A stretch of 64,000 bases of DNA, taken from the NCBI RefSeq assembly GCF_014193895.1, contig NZ_BLZR01000001.1, positions 2,976,001-3,040,000 of the forward strand. Direction: 5' to 3'. Made by a program: the position numbers and the translations under genes. Shown here piece by piece: positions 25,420-34,170 of the stretch (the first letter of the stretch is position 1; each line of letters opens with the position of its first letter). Below the pieces are notes generated by a model, which had not been told where the DNA came from, did not search any database, and saw only the letters and a program-made list of their open reading frames with translations. The stretch is from Clostridium fungisolvens. Its GTDB lineage: Bacteria; Bacillota; Clostridia; Clostridiales; Clostridiaceae.

Positions 25420-28311
25420 TTATAAAATACTGATTGCTTTACTTTTTAGTTCACTATCAATTTTATTAAGTGCATAATTCCAATCAATTCCTAAGTCCAT
25501 TCCTCCACAGCTTATTTGCTTTAATGTATTTTGGAATAAGAAACTTAACACTTGATTGTTTACTAAGCTTGGAATAACCTCATCTAATATTTCTTTAACC
25601 TCTACGTTATTAATTAATTCGCAAAGTTTATTATCAAGATTATATATATACCTATATTCCTTTGAAGGCATGTACTCAAAGTTGTATCTTCCAGCTGTAA
25701 GCTTACAAACTACATTACTACCTTCTTGAACCGCATCTATGTCACTTTCAATTAATGAACTTCCATATATCTTCACATTTTCTAGTAATGCATCAGGAAG
25801 TATTAACTCTGCTGTGGTGTTAAATGGAATCTCAAATTCAAAGGTTAATATTCCTTCATCACTTAATTTCCATCCACTTTCAATAGGTCCATTTGGAGAA
25901 TTAAAGTTTGCCTTCGCATATTTTAAGCTTCCATGTGGTGTTGGCTTAAGTCTTATCTTTCTAAATCCAGGTACATCTTCAACTGGGTTAATTCCACACA
26001 TATTTCTATACATCCATTCTGCAATAGAACCATAAGCATAGTGGTTTAGAGAGTTCATGCCTGTATCACCAATAGTTCCATCTGGAAGTACAGAATTCCA
26101 ACGTTCCCAAATAGTTGTTGCTCCAAGCTTTACTGCATATAACCAGCTTGGATAATCATCATTTAATAAAAGTCTATAAGCATCTTCATTTGAGCCATTT
26201 TCTGATAATACTCTGCAGAAATAAGGAGTGCCAACAAAGCCAGTAGTTAGATGCATATTGTCTCCATCTAATTTTTCTCTTAAGTCCTTTATAGTTCTTT
26301 CTCTATGATCTTCTGGAACTAAATCCATATAAAGAGCTACAATCATTGCAGTTTGGGTATTTATTGCGCTTCTTCCATTAGGTGTAAAATACTCTCTTAA
26401 TATGGCTTGTTTTATTTCTTCAGCTAGGTTTGAGTATTCTTCTGATAACTCTATCTTGCCTAATATTTTGGAAGCCTTAGCAACTAATTTTGCTGAATAG
26501 CAGTAATAAGCTGAAGCTATATAGTACTTGTCCGTTCCACCAGTTAATTCTGCAGGGTTCTTTGCATCTAAAGCTAACCAATCGGCAAAGTGGAAGCCCA
26601 CTGTCCAAAGTCTTCTTCCTCCAGTATTGTCATCGATACCTTTGATATAATCCACCCAGTCCTTCATAGTATCAAACTGCTGTGCTAAAAGCTCCTTATC
26701 TCCATAATGTAAGTACAAGGTCCAAGGAATAATTGTTGCAGCATCTCCCCAAGCAGTTGATCCATTTCCATTAACTATCCCCACTGGATTTTTAGGTTTA
26801 ATAGAAGGTACAACAAATGGTACCGAACCACCTAGTCTCTTTTGCTCTTCACGTAAGTCATACATGTATTTAGTGTAAAAAGCTGGTGAATACATATTAA
26901 AGCAAGCTGTGGATGCAAATACCTGAGCATCTCCTGTCCATCCCATCTTTTCATCACGTTGAGGACAATCCGTTGGCACATCTAAGAAGTTTCCTTTTTG
27001 TCCCCATTGAGCATTTTTAAATAATTTATTTACAAGTGGATTAGAAGTTTCAATGCTTCCTGTTAACTCTAAATCTGAGTATATTACGCAGCCTGTAAAG
27101 TCTTCTAAACTAACTTCCTTAAATCCAGTAAGTTTTACATATCTAAATCCGTAATATGTGAAATGTGGCTGAACCACTTTACTAGTTCCATCGCTTATAT
27201 ATCTAAACTCTGCCTTTGCCGTACGAAGGTTATCTCTATAGAAGCAATCATCCTGAAGGATTTCTCCAAACTCTAATAGAAGTTCTTGTCCCTTTTCAGC
27301 AGAAGCCTTAAATCTTATCCATCCTGTCATGTTTTGCCCCATATCCAATACTGTTTCACCTTTTTTGGTGTGTATTATTTCAATAGGCTTAATCTCTTCT
27401 TTTATCTTTACTGGAAGGCTTAGTCTTGCCGTTAGCTTTTCATATCCAATATCTATTAGTTCTACAGCACTCCAATTTCTCTCATCAATACCTGGCTTTG
27501 ACCATCCTTCTATTTCAGCATTAGCATCATAAACTTCTCCATCATATACTCCACTGAATTTAACTGGTGCCTCTATGGCTTTCCAGCTTTCATCAGTCCC
27601 AATAACTGCAGTCATACCATTCTTTAAGGTAACTACTATTTCACAGATTAAAGCAAACTTGTCTCCATAAAGCTCATTGTATCCACCGTCAAAGCCATAT
27701 CTACCTTTATAAGTTCCATTGCCTAGCATTACACTTAAACAGTTATCCCCTTCTTTAAGGAGCTCTGTAATGTCATAAGTTTGATATTGAAGCCAAAAAT
27801 CATAGGCATTAAAACCGGGAGCAAAATACTCTTCACTAGCTTTCCTTCCATTCACTTCAAACTCATAAAGTCCAAGTCCACACATGTAAACTCTTGCTGA
27901 AATTACTTCCGATGGAAGCTTAAATTCTTTTCTTATTATTGGATGAAGCTCCTTATCAAGGCTTGGAGTAACCCATTTAGCTGTCCATGGTTCTTCAAGC
28001 TTTGCTGTTTCAAACCATGCTGTTTCACTAGTTGCAAAATCGCCACTATCTCCCCAAACAGTAACTCTCCAAAAATAACGAGTTCTAACACTTAACTTCA
28101 TCTCTGGATAAAAAGCCAAACTATCTATATCCTCTCTTATACCACTATCAAAAACTATGTTTTCAAAAGCCTCATCCAAAGCTATTTCTACCCTTGCTGC
28201 AGTTTGAAATTTAGAAACTGTATCCTCTGTAATCCAAGACATACGAAGTTTCCCTAATTCAAAACCCAATGGATTTGTAATATGATTGGTTCTTAAATTC
28301 TTCACTCTCAT
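25420..28311 (-). CDS. Alpha-L-rhamnosidase, GH78
   Basis: 963 residues, no signal peptide. The order is an N-terminal fibronectin-like and Bac_rhamnosid_N region (about 1-300), a concanavalin-like domain (about 300-420), the (alpha/alpha)6 catalytic barrel (about 430-790) and a C-terminal beta domain. The catalytic stretch is DCPQRDEKMGWTGDAQVF; TIWERWNSVLPDG and MNSLNHYAYGS also fit GH78. An extra C-terminal helical piece of about 70 residues follows the usual end. It removes terminal alpha-L-rhamnose from glycosides taken up by the adjacent symporter. Two copies of the 14-bp regulatory motif lie upstream. Confidence 0.92.
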   Translation of the reverse strand: MRVKNLRTNHITNPLGFELGKLRMSWITEDTVSKFQTAARVEIALDEAFENIVFDSGIREDIDSLAFYPEMKLSVRTRYFWRVTVWGDSGDFATSETAWFETAKLEEPWTAKWVTPSLDKELHPIIRKEFKLPSEVISARVYMCGLGLYEFEVNGRKASEEYFAPGFNAYDFWLQYQTYDITELLKEGDNCLSVMLGNGTYKGRYGFDGGYNELYGDKFALICEIVVTLKNGMTAVIGTDESWKAIEAPVKFSGVYDGEVYDANAEIEGWSKPGIDERNWSAVELIDIGYEKLTARLSLPVKIKEEIKPIEIIHTKKGETVLDMGQNMTGWIRFKASAEKGQELLLEFGEILQDDCFYRDNLRTAKAEFRYISDGTSKVVQPHFTYYGFRYVKLTGFKEVSLEDFTGCVIYSDLELTGSIETSNPLVNKLFKNAQWGQKGNFLDVPTDCPQRDEKMGWTGDAQVFASTACFNMYSPAFYTKYMYDLREEQKRLGGSVPFVVPSIKPKNPVGIVNGNGSTAWGDAATIIPWTLYLHYGDKELLAQQFDTMKDWVDYIKGIDDNTGGRRLWTVGFHFADWLALDAKNPAELTGGTDKYYIASAYYCYSAKLVAKASKILGKIELSEEYSNLAEEIKQAILREYFTPNGRSAINTQTAMIVALYMDLVPEDHRERTIKDLREKLDGDNMHLTTGFVGTPYFCRVLSENGSNEDAYRLLLNDDYPSWLYAVKLGATTIWERWNSVLPDGTIGDTGMNSLNHYAYGSIAEWMYRNMCGINPVEDVPGFRKIRLKPTPHGSLKYAKANFNSPNGPIESGWKLSDEGILTFEFEIPFNTTAELILPDALLENVKIYGSSLIESDIDAVQEGSNVVCKLTAGRYNFEYMPSKEYRYIYNLDNKLCELINNVEVKEILDEVIPSLVNNQVLSFLFQNTLKQISCGGMDLGIDWNYALNKIDSELKSKAISIL

Positions 28312-28416
28312 TCTTTACAACCTCTATTCTTATTTTTCTAAATATATATTTGTTATCACTTATAACTTTATTTATTAATATAGAATTCCAAATAAAATCT
28401 AATTCATTTATTTTTA

Positions 28417-28430
28417 TATACATTTTTTAA
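28417..28430 (-). promoter_or_regulatory. Candidate AraC-type regulator site, rhamnosidase proximal
   Basis: TATACATTTTTTAA, one mismatch from the motif found in three other places. It is about 106 bp upstream of the rhamnosidase start codon. Confidence 0.5.
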
Positions 28431-28546
28431 TTAAATACAATAGACCTTCTAATAAAGCTTCAATGTATAAACCCTATAATCTCCATTACACCTCAATTGT
28501 AAAATATCTAACTACAAAAACAAATGGAGTTATTTACTTAAAATAA

Positions 28547-28560
28547 TATGCATTTTTTAA
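28547..28560 (-). promoter_or_regulatory. Candidate AraC-type regulator site, rhamnosidase distal
   Basis: TATGCATTTTTTAA, exact match to 30331-30344 and 30461-30474, and 130 bp from the proximal site, the same distance as at the symporter promoter. Confidence 0.5.
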
Positions 28561-28743
28561 TCTCTACTTACGTTTTCAGATATTCACACCCAACCAAGCT
28601 TCCCTTCATTACTCCCGCTATAGCATTGAATTCATTAAGCAATACTATAAGTGCAGGCTCTTATATAAAATAAGAATTAGTATAAGCTTATTAAGACGCC
28701 GGATGATTAACCGCCTAAATATGAAAAAAGCATTTTAATTCTC

Positions 28744-28800
28744 ACCAAAAATAGAAGAACATGCATCAGGAAATTATAAATCTCCACCTATGCATGCTCT
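28744..28800 (-). terminator. Terminator of the symporter gene
   Basis: On the minus strand AGAGCATGCAT and ATGCATGTTCT pair around 23 bases and are followed by TCTATTTTTGG. It separates the symporter and rhamnosidase transcripts, so the rhamnosidase probably has its own promoter. Confidence 0.6.
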
Positions 28801-28853
28801 TACAAAAATTCTATAAGCTTTATTTCTCAATTGGTCTTAAAGCATTATCTTGC

Positions 28854-30242
28854 TTATACTTTACTTGCATTTCTTTCTTGAAGTTCTTTTAGTATAGTTG
28901 GGTATTCCTTATCTAACTTATAAGGAACTAAAAGTAATATTTGAACAACTAGTACTACTATAGGTATGAATATAAACAGCGCTTTGATTGAATAAATTGC
29001 AGCTGCTGATTGAACTGCTGCTCCTCCTACATATCCTCCAGCTGCTAAAACCCAACCTATCAGAGCTCCACCAAGTCCTGATCCGGCTTTTCCACCATAG
29101 CTTTGTGCGCTGAATACTAAGCCTTCAGTTCTGTTACCAGTCTTCCATTCACCATACTCAACTGAGTCAGCGATCATAGCAAAACCTACACCTGTTCCTG
29201 GTGCTGTTCCGATACCTCTTATTACTGCACCTATTATTACCATGCCTGCATTAGTTGGATTAAGTAAAGTTATTACATATCCTACTATTGTGATTATATT
29301 TCCCGCTATATTCATATTTCTTTTTCCAAATCTTTTAACGAAAGGTGCTAGTATAAATAGTCCACCAATCATCGGTAATAACATAGCTAGTGAAAGAGTT
29401 CCAACAAGATTAGGATTACCTAATATATATGTTGCATAATAAATGTTCACTCCCATAGAAATGGCCATATTAACACCGTTTGCAAGACCATTTGCAGTTA
29501 GAATAACCCAATATTTATTCTTAAATAAGCCCTTTAGTCCTTCTAATACTGGAACATTTTCTTTCTTAACATTTTCAACTTCTGCAGAAGCTCCAACTCT
29601 TTCTTTTGTAAAGAAGAAAGTTATAAAGAATAATACACAAGCTATAATACCAAATATTAAATATGCCATTGTCCAGCCTTTTTGCCCTCCACCTAATGCA
29701 TTAACTACAGGTAAAGTAAGCATTGTAATTCCAAGACTTGAAACTAAAGAAAATATCATTCTAACAATGTTTAATACTGAACGATCATATTGATCCTGTG
29801 TCATTAAGGAGCTTAATGTTCCATAAGGTACATTTATAGAAGTATATATGATATTAACAATATTATAAGTCAAGAATATATAAATAAGTTTGCCTGTTTC
29901 ACCTAGGTTAGGCACTGAAAATAACAGAACAGTTGCTATTGCGAAAGGTATACTCATTCTTAAAATCCAAGGACGAGCTTTTCCATACTTTGACTTAGTT
30001 CTATCAACAACAAACCCCATTATAATATCAATTATTCCGTCAAGTAAACGTGAAATAAGCATTATAGAACCAATAGCAGCTGCACCTACTTTTGCAACGT
30101 CTGTATAATAAAATACTAGGAATGCACCCATTGAAGAAAATATTATATTATTTGCAAAATCACCACATGCATAAGATATCTTTTCAAAAAATCCGATTTT
30201 GCCTGTAGAAGCATTTACTGATGTATTAACGTTTGTACTCAT
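28854..30242 (-). CDS. GPH family glycoside:cation symporter (MFS)
   Basis: 462 residues and 12 predicted membrane helices. ISYACGDFANNIIFSSMGAF at the start and MGFVVDRTKSKYGKARPWIL after helix 2 are signatures of the glycoside-pentoside-hexuronide symporters (MelB-like). These import glycosides with sodium or protons. Placement between the AraC regulator and the rhamnosidase gene points to rhamnosides as substrate. A pair of 14-bp regulatory motifs lies upstream. Confidence 0.92.
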   Translation of the reverse strand: MSTNVNTSVNASTGKIGFFEKISYACGDFANNIIFSSMGAFLVFYYTDVAKVGAAAIGSIMLISRLLDGIIDIIMGFVVDRTKSKYGKARPWILRMSIPFAIATVLLFSVPNLGETGKLIYIFLTYNIVNIIYTSINVPYGTLSSLMTQDQYDRSVLNIVRMIFSLVSSLGITMLTLPVVNALGGGQKGWTMAYLIFGIIACVLFFITFFFTKERVGASAEVENVKKENVPVLEGLKGLFKNKYWVILTANGLANGVNMAISMGVNIYYATYILGNPNLVGTLSLAMLLPMIGGLFILAPFVKRFGKRNMNIAGNIITIVGYVITLLNPTNAGMVIIGAVIRGIGTAPGTGVGFAMIADSVEYGEWKTGNRTEGLVFSAQSYGGKAGSGLGGALIGWVLAAGGYVGGAAVQSAAAIYSIKALFIFIPIVVLVVQILLLVPYKLDKEYPTILKELQERNASKV

Positions 30243-30330
30243 TTTTATCCCCCTCGGAAAAAATAGTTTAAAGATTATTTTCTTTCATTTAAATTTGTTA
30301 AAAACACTCTTAAATATCCTGCCAAACTTA

Positions 30331-30344
30331 TATGCATTTTTTAA
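30331..30344 (-). promoter_or_regulatory. Candidate AraC-type regulator site, symporter proximal
   Basis: TATGCATTTTTTAA, about 89 bp upstream of the symporter start codon (minus strand). Confidence 0.5.
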
Positions 30345-30460
30345 CCAACAATTGAAAGAATGTTATGAAATTTATATTATTTATCATCGATGATATCGTT
30401 TATATTGTTATTATAATTCATATACAGCTCTAAACAAACTGCATAATTTATTGCAATGAA

Positions 30461-30474
30461 TATGCATTTTTTAA
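30461..30474 (-). promoter_or_regulatory. Candidate AraC-type regulator site, symporter distal
   Basis: TATGCATTTTTTAA, exactly 130 bp from the proximal copy. A weaker version (CAGCATTTTTTATT) lies at 30603-30616 and TATGCATAATTTAA at 30704, closer to the regulator gene. Confidence 0.5.
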
Positions 30475-30736
30475 TATAACTGCTTTTTTATTGCTACAGT
30501 TCAATTTTTCTTAATAGGGATATAAATTCTTATTTACAGCGGATTTCAAAACCGTTAATATTAAAAATATAATAAATTACATTAAATTTGGCATATAAAA
30601 ATCAGCATTTTTTATTAAAGTTACAAAAACGGATTATTATAGAGTTTTTAACTTAACCATTAATTTATACATTGAAAAAGCTATAATTCAAAACATTTTA
30701 CATATGCATAATTTAATATCTTAATAAGGTGATAAA

Positions 30737-31789
30737 ATGACTATAAAAGAATTAGATAAATACCTAAAGACCTACACAGTAGATGAGCTTTTCTACAAAG
30801 AATACTATTTAGCCAAACAAGACCCTGTAAAACTTAAAGAATTTATTGATAAGGCAGATATGAAACTAATTAAGGAAAAAAAACTTATTGTCCCAGATAT
30901 AGACGATGTAGATATAATGGAACCCTACTTACTTATTGAGGAATATGTATTTGAACATAAAAAGGATTATCATATTCTAGCTTCAAAACATTTCAGATAC
31001 ACACCTGAATTTACACATAAACATTCATTCTTCGAGATGATATACGTGTACTCTGGAAAGTGTGAGCAAAATATAATGGGTGATAAGATTATATTAAAGG
31101 AAGGCGACATATGCATTGTTCCTCCCGATGTAGAGCACTCCATATCAGTATTCGATGACTCTGTTGTAATAAATGTAATAATAAGAAGCACAACCTTCAA
31201 CGATACCTTTTTAGAAGTACTAAGTGAAGAAAATATTCTTTCTTCGTTTTTCACCAAAATCTTATATACAAAGAATTATAATAACTATATTATCTTCAGA
31301 ACAAATAACAGTGATTCAATCAGAAGCTTTATGTCAAACATAATCATTGAAAGCATTGAAAATCAGCAGTATAGCAATAAGATACTTGATAATTTTCTAA
31401 TGATTCTATTTGCTCATTTACTAAGAGATAAAAAGCACACGGTAGAATTACCTCAAGAATTACAGAAGAGCAATAAACAACTAACTTCAATACTTACTTA
31501 TATTCAAGGAAACTATAAAACTGTAACCCTAGAAGATTTATCAAAGGAATTTCACTTTTCTGTGCCTTATCTAAGCAAGCTTATAAAGGCAAATACAGGC
31601 CATACTTTTAAAGAAATGATTCAGACCATAAAACTCAATAAAGCAATCGAACTTCTTGCTTCTTCTGACTTAAAGATACGTGATATAAGCGATCTTATTG
31701 GATATGAAGATGACAACCATTTTATAAGAACCTTTAAGAAGGTTTATGGTGTGTCCCCTAACCAATATAGAAAAAACATAATGGAATAA
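30737..31789 (+). CDS. AraC family transcriptional regulator
   Basis: 350 residues. An N-terminal cupin-like sensor (about 85-180, FTHKHSFFEMIYVYSGKCEQ is split across the metal-fold strands; EGDICIVPPDVEHSI) is followed by the two helix-turn-helix motifs at the C-terminus: LEDLSKEFHFSVPYLSKLIK and IRDISDLIGYEDDNHFIRTF, ending in YGVSPNQYRK. It is divergent from the symporter gene and very probably activates the rhamnoside genes, with the repeated 14-bp sites as targets. Confidence 0.9.
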   Translation: MTIKELDKYLKTYTVDELFYKEYYLAKQDPVKLKEFIDKADMKLIKEKKLIVPDIDDVDIMEPYLLIEEYVFEHKKDYHILASKHFRYTPEFTHKHSFFEMIYVYSGKCEQNIMGDKIILKEGDICIVPPDVEHSISVFDDSVVINVIIRSTTFNDTFLEVLSEENILSSFFTKILYTKNYNNYIIFRTNNSDSIRSFMSNIIIESIENQQYSNKILDNFLMILFAHLLRDKKHTVELPQELQKSNKQLTSILTYIQGNYKTVTLEDLSKEFHFSVPYLSKLIKANTGHTFKEMIQTIKLNKAIELLASSDLKIRDISDLIGYEDDNHFIRTFKKVYGVSPNQYRKNIME

Positions 31790-31808
31790 TATATCTTAAA
31801 ACAAGTAT

Positions 31809-31853
31809 TAGGAGCCATTAAATGTTAAGCACTATAACATTTGATGGCTCCTA
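31809..31853 (+). terminator. Terminator-like hairpin after the AraC gene
   Basis: Stem AGGAGCCAT-AAATGTT / AACATTT-ATGGCTCCT around nine bases, 20 bp after the stop codon. The following T content is modest. Confidence 0.6.
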
Positions 31854-31902
31854 CTTAATTAATTTAATGTAATAATTTAAATTTAAAGTACCTACTTTTA
31901 TT

Positions 31903-32294
31903 CTATTTGCTCTTCTTACCATCCCTAATTTCTAAACACCTTTTCCATGCATCCTCAGCACTTATTTCGTTATTTTTCAATTCATTTTCTAATTGTCTAA
32001 GCATTTGTACTTCCTTTAGACTTGATTCACCATTGTTATTTAGCTTTTCTTCTGGTTTTCTACCAGGCTTTTCTTTAACGAAATTCTCTATAGATTCCTC
32101 AATAATAGATATTCCTAGATCAATTTGTTTGATTACTTCTTCTTTATTAGGAACCGAATCAGAAATCCTAGTTTCTGAAGCTTTAATCTTTAAATTTTCA
32201 TCTAAGCCTTTGATTTCGGCTTTATGACATCCAGAAAATAAAAGAGCTATTCCAACAAAAAGGTTATAATTAAAGACTTATCTCTATCTATCAT
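31903..32294 (-). pseudogene. Lipoprotein gene with a frameshift near its start
   Basis: The ATG at 32294 follows GGAG at good distance and reads MIDRDKSLIITFLLE then stops. One frame over, the reading continues without break as FVGIALLFSGCHKAEIKGLD and about 100 more residues to a TAG at 31903. LLFSGC is a clean lipobox, and the signal peptide only makes sense if the two frames are joined at the run of five T near 32258. The product would be a roughly 130-residue lipoprotein rich in Lys and Glu, with helical C-terminal half (EVQMLRQLENELKNNEISAE). Either a real one-base indel (pseudogene or phase-variable switch) or a sequencing error. Confidence 0.7.
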
Positions 32295-32593
32295 TAGTTA
32301 ATCTCCTTTATGTACTAACATTTTTTAATGTTGGTATCCTATCTACATCTATAAAATTATACCTTGATTTACTTATAATTACAATTTAAACTATATATTG
32401 GAATATTATTCAAAACACTAGATTATTTCTAAGAACTATGTTGCGGTTAATATAGGCATCCCAGTTTATTCATTTAAAATATGCTAGCAGATATTTTAAC
32501 TATTCAAAATATCTTAATTGCGCTTTTATAGAAACAACCTAATCTTAATGTTGCCTGGACATAGTCAAAATTAATAAATTAAGGAGGAAAAAT

Positions 32594-33046
32594 ATGAGCA
32601 ACCCACTTTATGTGATAAATGTTGAAGCTGCAATCTATAGAGAAGATAAGTATTTAATTATAAGAAGAAGCGAAAAAGAAGAACATGCCCCAGGAGTTTT
32701 ATCTTTAGTTGGCGGTAAGGTTGAAGAGAAAATAGCTGAAAATAATGTTTTAGAGAATTCTTTGAAAAGAGAAATCTTAGAGGAAGTTGGAATTGAAGTT
32801 TCAAACGCCTTTCACTATATAGAGAGTAATTCTTTCGTATCGGATAAAGGGTATATGGTAGTAAATATAGGTTTTCTATGTAAATATGAATCAGGAGAGC
32901 CTAAATGTGTATCTAAAGATGAAGTTAGCGAAGTTCACTGGATGAGCTATGATGAAATATTATCAAATCCTAAGGCGCCTAGTTGGTTAAAGGCAAGCCT
33001 CAAGAAAGCAGAAAGCGTTAGGTTAAGAGTAGAAAAAACAATTTAA
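32594..33046 (+). CDS. NUDIX hydrolase
   Basis: 150 residues. The Nudix box is GGKVEEKIAENN-VLENSLKREILEEVGIE (about residues 41-70): GxE is intact as GKVE and REILEEVGIE carries the metal-binding glutamates, with a longer insert than the standard 23-residue box. NUDIX enzymes cleave nucleoside diphosphates linked to another group. The ATG follows a strong AAGGAGG. Substrate cannot be read from the sequence; monocistronic. Confidence 0.88.
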   Translation: MSNPLYVINVEAAIYREDKYLIIRRSEKEEHAPGVLSLVGGKVEEKIAENNVLENSLKREILEEVGIEVSNAFHYIESNSFVSDKGYMVVNIGFLCKYESGEPKCVSKDEVSEVHWMSYDEILSNPKAPSWLKASLKKAESVRLRVEKTI

Positions 33047-33161
33047 TTCTAATAGCTCGCTCATAGAGCATCTCCTGTATAACCACTTAATTTCAATAAT
33101 ACTCTTAAACATAACATAAACTTAACCTTAAATTTATAATTTTTAGCATTGGAGAATAACT

Positions 33162-33995
33162 ATGCCACATATAAGGAAATTTTCTCAAGCTCATACGTAC
33201 ATTTTCGCATTTACTACAGCATTAATAGCTATAGCTCTTTTGTATATCAGTAACTTTTTTATGTCTAAATCCAACGGTAGATTGGATTATAATTTAAACG
33301 GCATAATCACTTATCTAGTACCTTTAATTTTTGTTTTTGTCATCTATGTCTCTATAACGAATATTAAATATGTTACCTTTAATAAAAAAGGCATCTTGAA
33401 AGGCTTTTTCCTTGGTTGGCCTTTTATGTGTCTAGGCTTATATAATATTATAGGACTATTTCGGGGTCCCATTCCCTTATCTTCCCCTAGGATAGAGAAA
33501 ATATTTTTCTTCACCATAATAATGGTTTTAGTGGGAATTTTTGAAGAATTTCTCTGCCGAGGAATTATACTAAATTCCCTAGTAAACAAACTAAACTCTA
33601 CCAAAGCAGGACTAATAAAAGCAGTAATATTATCTTCATTTATTTTTGGCTTAGGACACTTAGTAAATCTTATTGTATCTCCAAATCTCATAATCAGCAC
33701 TTTATCACAAATAATTTATACTACCTTGCATGGAATCTTATTTGCAGCCATATATCTTAGATGTAAAAACATATGGTCAGTGGTTCTTCTGCATGCTGTA
33801 TATGACTGGCTAGTTAAGGTTTCTGGAATCTTTCATGCTGTTAGCATTTCTGCCACTCCAGTTGATATTTCTCCTTTATTAGGAATAGTGAATATTTTGT
33901 TTGCATTACCTTTTGCTTTAGTTGGCCTATTCTTACTTAGAAAAGTTGCTATCGAAAATATAGATAAATCTGTATCTACTATAAAATCAATGTAA
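33162..33995 (+). CDS. CPBP family intramembrane glutamic endopeptidase
   Basis: 277 residues with about eight membrane helices. The Abi/CPBP motifs are IFEEFLCRGIILN (EExxxR, about residue 127), FGLGHLVNL (FxxxH, about 164) and a third motif around WSVVLLHAVYDW (His about 210). The family includes Rce1-like CAAX proteases and bacteriocin self-immunity proteins. No peptide or bacteriocin gene is visible beside it, so its target is unknown. Confidence 0.88.
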   Translation: MPHIRKFSQAHTYIFAFTTALIAIALLYISNFFMSKSNGRLDYNLNGIITYLVPLIFVFVIYVSITNIKYVTFNKKGILKGFFLGWPFMCLGLYNIIGLFRGPIPLSSPRIEKIFFFTIIMVLVGIFEEFLCRGIILNSLVNKLNSTKAGLIKAVILSSFIFGLGHLVNLIVSPNLIISTLSQIIYTTLHGILFAAIYLRCKNIWSVVLLHAVYDWLVKVSGIFHAVSISATPVDISPLLGIVNILFALPFALVGLFLLRKVAIENIDKSVSTIKSM

Positions 33996-34049
33996 TGATA
34001 TTATTTATGAAGCGCTACTATGAACATTACCTAACGTTTTTAACACAAA

Positions 34050-34092
34050 AATAAAGAGTTCAGCCAACAAAACTTGACTGAACTCTTTTATA
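34050..34092. terminator. Bidirectional terminator
   Basis: AAAGAGTTCAG and CTGAACTCTTT pair around 14 bases with A/T runs on both sides. It separates the convergent CPBP (+) and RNase J (-) genes. Confidence 0.8.
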
Positions 34093-34170
34093 TTATTCAC
34101 AAATCTTTATATATACTGCTTTTAGCACTTTAATTTTATATACACCGCTTAAATTTCCAGATGCTTAAAG

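Larger units (their letters stand above)
28312..28743. other. Regulatory region upstream of the rhamnosidase gene
   Basis: No gene. It carries two same-strand copies of TATRCATTTTTTAA at 28417-28430 and 28547-28560 (130 bp apart). The remainder is AT-rich without further structure until the terminator of the symporter gene. Confidence 0.5.

Noticed and set aside
31907..32227. A 106-residue hydrophobic + strand frame
   Set aside because: It lies opposite the frameshifted lipoprotein gene, whose lipobox and codon pattern are convincing; the + frame has no ribosome binding site.
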